DNA of 64,000 bases from Wyeomyia smithii (Eukaryota > Arthropoda > Insecta > Diptera > Culicidae), in assembly GCF_029784165.1 (NCBI RefSeq), contig NC_073695.1:193467357-193531356 (forward strand), given 5' to 3'. The first letter of the stretch is position 1. Every line of letters begins with the position of its first letter. Positions 57,910 to 64,000 of this stretch are shown piece after piece. The notes beneath the pieces are model-generated. The model was not told where the DNA came from. It saw only the letters and a program-made list of their open reading frames with translations, and ran no database searches. The translations under genes were made by a program, and so were the position numbers.

Positions 57910-58580
57910 TTACTTATTTACTTCAAATTTACATTTATGGCGACAGATCGTTGAGATCCTATGCCGAATCCAGAATACGTCTCCACAAAACTCGGTCTTG
58001 GGTTGCTACTCTCAGTCCCCTTTTACACCCGCTGCTCTGGCATCATCGTCGACAGCACACATCCAGCGCATGCGAGGTCTACCTCGAAGTCGTCGGCCTC
58101 TATCCGGTTCTCTGCTAAATATTATCTTTGCCGGTCGCTCATCCGCCATCCGTGCTACATGGCCAGCCCACTCTAACCTGCCGTATTTCATCAGCATGAC
58201 AATATCAGCGTGTCTTTGTATACTTCGTACAGCTCGTGATTCATGTGCCTGCGCCACACCCCATTCTCTGGTTTGCCTCCGAGTATTGATCACAGGATTC
58301 TACGCTCGAAGACCCCAAGCCCTCGTCGACCGGCCTCGTTCCACGTCCACGATTCATACCCGTAGAGCGCCACCGGGTGGATAAGAGTCCTTTAGAGCGC
58401 AAATATCGTACGGATCTGTAGGGACGGGACCTAAGTTGGCTACGTAATCCGTAATAAGCCCTATTCGCCGCCGCAATCCGCCTCTTCACCTCGCGGCTCA
58501 CCTCGTTGCCATATGTCATGAAAGTACCAAAATAAACAAATTCGTCGACCACTTCAAAAGTATCCCCATCCATTTCCACC
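57910..58580 (-). mobile_element. LINE 3' fragment in copy B
   Basis: Nearly identical to 53466-54140, with the same truncated tail domain and AAGTAA-type 3' repeats. It belongs to the duplication and is not an independent insertion. Confidence 0.8.
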
Positions 58581-58922
58581 GCAGCACCAGTTCCGTTTAC
58601 TCAATTAGTTTTCGAAATGTGCAGAAATTTGTGTTTCATTTGTATGGGAGAGGGGTGTCAAACCATTATGGGTATATTTGTTACCCCTAAAAACATTCAC
58701 ATGTCAAATTTGGTTGTGTTTGCTTGGTTGGTTCTCGAGCTGTGCAAAATTTGTAATTCATTAGTATGGGACTCCTCCCTTATAGAAGAGGGAGGGGGTC
58801 AAACCATCATGGAAATTTTTCATTGACATACAGAAAAAGTTTAGTGTATGAAAAGCCTCAGAGAATGACAAATATTTTAAAACATATTGCCGAAGATACT
58901 AACTTTTTTTATTCTGGAGATA

Positions 58923-60470
58923 TAACGTTTAATATGAGAGTGGTCTTATTTATTTTTTTTTTATATTTGAAAAACTGTAGCGATTAAAAGGCAACAATGT
59001 TCAGCATACATTTGCTGACACACAACTTTGTAGGACTCACAAAAGAGAATGCTTCTACAAACACCGAGTTATTGGTAAAGAGTGTCCACGATGAAATTGC
59101 CACACCATGAAATTGCTCTAACTTTTTAACCGTTGGGTAGAATTTAATAATAATTTGAGTGGATTTAGTTCATAGTGCATTATTTACATCCTGCAAGTTT
59201 TAAAGTCCTGTGATCAAAACTCGCGGAAATGAAGTCGAAAGAACAGCTCGTACGTGATAAAACCTTGCGCATTCATCACGAGAACAAGGATCTCTAGCAT
59301 CGTTCCATCGCTAAAACGTTGGAAATCGCGAATTCCATGGTGTCGCGAGTGATTAAGCGGTTCGAGGAACGATTGACCACCGATCGGAAGCCTAGAAGTG
59401 AAATAAAAAGTATTCCGTACAACACCAAAAATCACAACCGCGTAGTTGGGGCCTTCAACCAAAACCCGAACGCTTCCGTTCGGGATGTGGCTAAGAAGCT
59501 GCACCTAAGCCGAAGTTTTGTCCAGAAGGCCAAAACTAAGGCTGGGCGTCGAACGTTCGCTCCTAATCGCGACGAGAAGCAGAACAAGCCCGCCAAAACC
59601 CGTGCCAGGAAGTTGTACCTCAACATGCTGACGAAAGTTGAATGCTGCATCATGGACGACGAAACATATGTGAAGGCCGACTTTAAACAGATCCCCGGCA
59701 ACCTGTTTTTCACGGCCAAGGATAAGTTCAGTGTTCCGGAGCATTTTCGCACTCAGATGTCCAAATTTGCGAAGAAATTCCTGGTTTGGCAAGCCATCTG
59801 CACGTGCGGGAAGCGGAGAGCACCTTTCGTGACCCAGGACACGATGAACGGACAGGTGTACATGAAAGAGTGCCTCCAGAAGCAGCTGCTTCTTCTCCTG
59901 AAGGCCCACAACGTCCCAACAATCTTCTGGCCGGATTTGGCCTCATGCCACTACTCCAAGGACGTGCTGAAGTGGTATGCGGACAATAAGGTCAATTTCG
60001 TGCCGAAAATGTTCAACCCTCCTAACACTCCGGAGCTCCGCCCCATCGAAAAGTACTAGGCGATTATGAAGCAGCACCTTCTTAAACAACCTAAGGTAGT
60101 GAAGACAGTCGAGGATTACATGCAAAAACCGGTTGATTCACAGGTTGTGCACAATCTTATCGCCGGGGTTAAGGCCAAGGTGCAAGCATTTGCGTATGGA
60201 CTGTAAATAAAATACGAGTAAAATGCCTGAAAATTTGATGGCAATCGGATGAAAACTCGAATTTTGCGAATCAATTTTGTGTGTGGCAATTTCATCGTGG
60301 ACACCCTTTACCAATAACTCGGTCTTTGTAGAAGCCTTCTCTTTTGTGAGTCCTACAAAGTTGTGTGTTTTGATGATATGCAAATGTATGCTGAACATTG
60401 TTGCCTTTTAATCGCTACAGGTTTTCAAATATAAAAAAAATAAATAAGACCACTCTCATATAAAACGTTA
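58923..60470 (+). mobile_element. ITmD37E-type Tc1/mariner element, long TIRs
   Basis: Inverted termini of about 180 bp start TAACGTTTAATATGAGAGTG on the left and TAACGTTTTATATGAGAGTG on the right (minus strand). TA flanks both. The 1548-bp element encodes one nearly intact transposase. A 270-bp left-end copy ends copy A at 54360-54630. Confidence 0.88.
59229..60206 (+). pseudogene. DD37E transposase with two TAG stops, copy 2
   Basis: A single 326-codon frame runs from ATG 59229 to TAA 60204. Two in-frame TAG codons interrupt it (59295-59297 and 60057-60059). The N-terminus has an HTH (HRSIAKTLEIANSMVSRVIK) and a second HTH (NASVRDVAKKLHLSRSFVQK). The catalytic blocks are MDDETYVKADF, FWPDLASCHYSKDVLKWY and TPELRPIEKY, with 37 residues between D and E. 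The second TAG follows PIEKY, where Tc1/mariner proteins normally have W (TGG to TAG). No frameshift is seen, so inactivation is recent compared with copy 1. Confidence 0.9.
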
Positions 60471-60479
60471 TATGATTAC

Positions 60480-61150
60480 ACATTTTTTGAGAGCCAAAAC
60501 GGTTTGTTTGATCGATTCGTCTTCGGCAAAGTTGTAGATATTAAATTCATCTTTTCGAAAATAATATACACTCAAAATTGTTTTTATTTAAAAAAAAATT
60601 GGTGTAATTAAAATTGAAAATAATTATCTAAAAAAGTTCATTTCTAAACAATTCTATTTTCTTATGAAAAATGCAAAGGATTACCGAAGCACTGAGAAAA
60701 ATATAAACTTTTGAAAAATCCACTCTATTGGCGATTGAAAATATTTTTACACACAAAACAGTTTGTTTGATAGGCATAGTGCCGTTGGCAAAGTTGTAGA
60801 TGATAATTTTGTCCTCAAAAAAAAAAATATTTTTTTTTTTTTCAAGAAATTATAACTTTTCTGTCTTGATTTCTTTATGATCGGACAGTCCCCAATGTTA
60901 AGGTAATCTTTTTAATTTTCAATTTTTCTTTCAACTTTTTTGAAAAAAAAAATACTAGAGTGTGTATTATTTTGGAAAGACAAATTTATCATCTATAACT
61001 CTGCCGAAAACGTCACACCGATCAATCAAACCGTTTTAGCTATAAAAATATTTAATCATCAATGCCTTTACAACACAGCATTTTTCAATAGCTTCTCAAA
61101 AATGAGTCGTGTTTCAAAAAATTAAACCAATAGCACAAAATGGTATCTTT
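60480..61150. repeat. Dispersed repeat, copy 3, with inverted arm
   Basis: The left half has AAAACGGTTTGTTTGATCG and TTCGGCAAAGTTGTAGAT. The right half has the complement-like GTCACACCGATCAATCAAAC. The right half matches the repeats at 4.9 and 38.6 kb. The arrangement suggests a foldback family. Confidence 0.55.
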
Positions 61151-61550
61151 TGCCAAAAATGGAACTACAACATTCCTGAAAACACCATCTCTCTAAAGTT
61201 CAAAACTAAAAAGTTAGATTTTGCAGCGCCACTGGCAGTGGAGTGCCGAGCCAAACCTTGTTGTCATTTTTTGAGGCTTTTCATATACTGTTATATCTTT
61301 AAAAAATAGTATGTTCCTAAAACCAGTATTTGGAAGTAAATGAAAAAAGTTCACTATTTCGAGCTTGCGTATCACTGTGCGGTGTTTTGTAGCAAGTAGT
61401 CACATAACTCGTGGAATCGCAACAAAATAAAACTAAAACTGTTTTGATCGACAATAACGGGTGACAACTAAAATTCTGGTTTTTTTTTTCCGCAAAAAAC
61501 ACGCTCAGAGAGAAAGCTCTCTCTCTCTCTCTCTCTTCTCTTCATGCCAG
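61151..61550. other. Intron stretch with a (CT)n microsatellite
   Basis: A (CT)n run of about 26 bp lies at 61517-61542. No coding is supported. Confidence 0.45.
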
Positions 61551-61552
61551 TA

Positions 61553-61900
61553 CACTAAGGTCTTTTTACGCGGTTTTCACGCTTTTTTTCGCGGATTTCA
61601 CAATAAACGCAGATTTTTAGGAAAAGTCATTTTTTCGGTGGTATGTTTTTAATGGTTTTTCATTTTCAAATCGCCCATTAGGAGTGTCCGATGAGTTTGC
61701 TTGATCCAATTACTGAATATACCCCGATTTGGCCCTACTATTTTATATTTTTCCTTGATATTCACCTTGATTCGCAGGTGGAAATAACATTGCTTTTTTT
61801 ACGAAAGTATTCAGCAGAAATAATTAAATTCCCTTAGCACAAATGAAGTTTTTTACGCGGATTTCGGAATTTACGTGTTCAAAAGATCTGTTTTAAATGA
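61553..61900. repeat. ACGCGG-type MITE fragment
   Basis: CACTAAGGTCTTTTTACGCG at 61553 resembles the ends of the 21.5-kb family. ACGCGG and CGCGGATTT motifs recur at about 61567, 61590 and 61855. The second end is not clear. Confidence 0.4.
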
Positions 61901-63478
61901 CGTCGAAACAGAAAACTTTCCACAAGCGCAAATTACAGTTCTAACTGGACTGCACAAAAAATTGGCAAAAAGTTCACGGTAAACCATTTTGAAGACGAAA
62001 ATCTTCCGATTTCGACTGGGTATAATTTCCTACAAACCTCAACAATAATCTGCCAGGAAGGTAGTGGACAAAATTAGACTTTTTTCTGCTTGTCTAAACC
62101 ATGGTTCAAGCCTAGTGGTTTGGCTATCAATCAAGCTGTATCTCAAAACGAAAGTTTAAACAAAATTTTGATTCCATTCCTTCAAGAAAGTTATGTATTT
62201 TGAACAAATAAAACATCGCAGTACGACAAAAAAAAAACACAAACGTTCTCCAACAACCACTCGACTCCATATGTGCCCCAAATACGCAACCCGACGTAAT
62301 AGGATTTATATTTCTTGAGACAACCAATGACCATACACTTGAATTATTTTGTCTAGCTGTGTGATGTCTGTGTTAAGAGAATAAGCGTTAAGAGAATAAA
62401 AATATATGTGAACAAACAAAAGCCAAAGAATTTCCCTCACGCATTTTCAAAGACGATTACCCAAAAGACATCCTTAATGAAAATGAGTAAATTAGTGTCC
62501 AAAATCTAACTATATGAAATAGAATCCTAAGCCATTTCATAAAATATTAGTTCTGCTAAACCAAAAATTATTATTGATCGTCTCAATCCTACATTAAATG
62601 GGTACTTTGTTTCTATTGACAATTTGCCACGCGGAGTATTAAATAACAGTACAACATTTTCAGTACAACATTTGTGAGCTAAAAATCATGGGATTGTTGA
62701 AAATATAACGAAAGATCATATTGGGAAAGCCTGGGACGTTGACTTAATCTAATTAGAAAAACCGACATTCATGTATAGATATGGTTCATGTTATAGAAAA
62801 TAATTTTCTGACCCTCAGTACAGACAATAACACTGGTAAACCCAGGTTTACTAAAAAAAATGAAGGATTATAGCTTTTTAACCATTCCTGTGAGTTTTGG
62901 TGCCGTTTTTTCAGAGCCTTCAATGAGTTTTTCATAAGTTAACGTAGAAGCGAGTAAATACTCTGCTGCACTTCTGCAAACACTAGGGGCAGCAAAATGC
63001 ACATAAATCGTTAAAAAAGTTTAATTTTTAGGGTAACTATTTTAAGCTTCAGGGCAACATTTATTTCCGCTTTTGTAGAGCAGTGTATTGAAAACACGCA
63101 TTTATAAAGAGCTTGGCAAAAATGATATGAGATTTTATCATCATTAACATTACATATTTAAAGTGTATTAATGCATTTCATCAAAGTGTATCCTCAAAAG
63201 TGAACCATATGAAACCCATACAAGTGTCTAGAATAAGCTTACTAATTATCAGCAGTTCCTACAGAACAGTGGAACTTGGCAAATAATGAGAGACAAATTA
63301 TTAATCGTTACACAATATGTTCAATTATTATAAAGGCGCGAAAATTGATTATTCATGCAACGTGAAAATGATGATAAAGCTTTACGGACTTCACTACCCA
63401 CAACACCCTGGTACCAATTAGCTCAACAATATAATATAATTTTAATGTTACATATTTTCTATACACGAGGGAACATAC
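61901..63478. other. NADK first intron, proximal part
   Basis: No gene, TIR pair or RNA was recognised. Scattered AT-rich sequence continues up to the donor of exon A at 63473-63478. Confidence 0.35.
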
Positions 63479-63621
63479 CGAAACTGCTTCGTTCTCTCCT
63501 GCAAATTGCTCACTAGCGTCCTTCGGAGCGGAGCCGGCGAAGCTCCCGGCGAGTCGGCTGCACTTTGCTGCTGCTGTTGCGCCACTATGGCCCGCGCCAA
63601 GACTAAATCCTCCTCCCGCAT
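63479..63621 (-). CDS. NADK: NADK alternative first exon A (440-aa isoform)
   Basis: ATG at 63621 opens 47 codons plus two bases. An in-frame TGA lies about 13 codons upstream, fixing the start. The peptide is MREEDLVLARAIVAQQQQQS, then an Ala/Pro-rich part and LRRTLVSNLQERTKQF. The donor CG|GTATGT is at 63473-63478. After splicing to 6474 it reads KQFRRTRSLNAP, almost the vertebrate sequence KEFRRTRSLHGP, so this is probably the ancestral first exon. A different, longer open frame on the same strand (63353-63742) is not the coding one. Confidence 0.85.
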
Positions 63622-64000
63622 GATTAGTACCGCAGCCGAAAATCCGCTTGGACCTCAAAACACAGGTGCTCACGCACGAAAATGCACTGTATCGGGCAAA
63701 ATATAAACACAGCACCACCAATACGCATGTACTTTCTTTCACAGCAGTGGAAATTTTTGAAATTATGCGAAATGTACTTGCGGGGTACTTTTAGATCACT
63801 ATAACAAGACAGCCAAAGATAGCACAAACACAATTCATTCAAGATGCATTGATTCAAGATTCACCTTCAAAGATCGCCAATCTCGAATTCTCTCCAGCAG
63901 ATCACAAACTTTATCACTGACGATATGATGATATGATGAAGCAGAAAATTGCAGAAAATTGCCTACATTTCGATTAACACTCACAGGAACAAAAAAGTGT
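63622..64000 (-). promoter_or_regulatory. 5' UTR/upstream region of exon A
   Basis: The exon A leader and perhaps its promoter extend into this end of the window on the minus strand. No TATA box or initiator is convincing. The transcript may start outside the window or from an untranslated exon further upstream. Confidence 0.3.

Larger units (their letters stand above)
54631..59193. repeat. Tandem duplication, copy B
   Basis: Copy B repeats copy A but is about 900 bp longer between 56180 and 57070, where the copy A equivalent shows a simple junction (AATAATAATGGTA). Smaller differences are the 40-bp segment near 57570-57610 and about 115 bp near 58577-58690, present only in B. The low divergence implies a recent event or an assembly duplicate. 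Confidence 0.85.
1069..63621 (-). other. NADK: NAD kinase gene locus (all exons)
   Basis: NAD kinase (EC 2.7.1.23) phosphorylates NAD+ with ATP to give NADP+, the cytosolic source of NADPH cofactor. Six shared exons join in one frame: 84 + 234 + 310 + 258 + 83 + 211 nt = 1180 nt including the stop. Adding each alternative first exon (143, 80, 578 or 296 nt) gives totals divisible by three and proteins of 440, 419, 585 and 491 aa. The 440-aa form is close to the length I recall for human NADK (446 aa). In its numbering GGDG is 171-174, the NE pair 260-261 and TPTGSTAY 296-303. Seen: motifs, GT/AG borders, phase agreement. Family knowledge: enzyme role. Inference: promoter-specific isoforms. 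The introns are almost all transposon-derived. Confidence 0.93.

Noticed and set aside
63353..63742. 129-codon minus-strand frame covering NADK exon A
   Set aside because: It is in a different frame from the exon whose donor and phase fit NADK, and it reads through the splice donor.
1..64000. Bacterial-type features (operons, CRISPR arrays, Shine-Dalgarno sites)
   Set aside because: The window is intron-rich animal DNA. Direct repeats here are transposon or minisatellite units, not spacer arrays.

Overview
The window looks like nuclear DNA from a culicine mosquito, probably Aedes or a close relative. The reasons are long AT-rich introns packed with transposons, two DD37E-type Tc1/mariner (ITmD37E) elements, a tRNA-derived SINE of Feilai type, RTE-like LINEs, and many TA- or TTA-flanked MITEs. 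The species call is inference from repeat content.

One protein-coding gene can be reconstructed and it spans almost the whole window on the minus strand: NAD kinase (NADK). Six shared 3' exons lie at 6474-6391, 6329-6096, 6032-5723, 5665-5408, 5347-5265 and 1279-1069. All splice phases agree, and the exons carry the GGDG, NE and TPTGSTAY motifs. Four alternative first exons lie 9 to 57 kb upstream (15340-15635, 30005-30582, 47505-47584, 63479-63621). Each has its own ATG and a phase-2 donor that fits the same acceptor at 6474. The predicted proteins are 491, 585, 419 and 440 aa with one catalytic core and different N-termini.

Region by region. 1-6.5 kb: NADK 3' end and catalytic exons, with a pogo/Tigger relic and a TIR MITE in the last intron. 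6.7-10.5 kb: a hAT element with 8-bp target duplications, interrupted by a 5'-truncated LINE with an 11-bp target duplication. 10.8-11.0 kb: a SINE. 12.2-13.7 kb: MITEs. 15.3 kb: first exon. 16.9-18.8 kb: three short TIR MITEs. 17.8-20.9 kb: a repeat cluster on the minus strand that resembles histone transcription units (CCAAT box, TATA box, 3' stem-loop and downstream purine motif) without a histone reading frame. 21.5 kb: an ACGCGG-rich MITE. 27.5 and 37.0 kb: two copies of a foldback element, the second inside a pogo-TIR element that is itself inside a TTA-flanked element. 30.0 kb: first exon. 43.6-45.4 kb: a decayed LINE. 45.5-46.8 kb: an ITmD37E element inside a MITE. 47.5 kb: first exon. 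48.8-50.2 kb: two MITEs. 51.1-59.2 kb: a recent tandem duplication rich in minisatellite units and LINE ends, abutting a second ITmD37E (58.9-60.5 kb). 63.5 kb: the most distal first exon.

NADK converts NAD+ to NADP+ in the cytosol. The alternative first exons probably give promoter-specific expression and different regulatory N-termini. Everything else recognised is repeat-derived. No CRISPR array, rRNA, canonical tRNA or second cellular protein gene was found.
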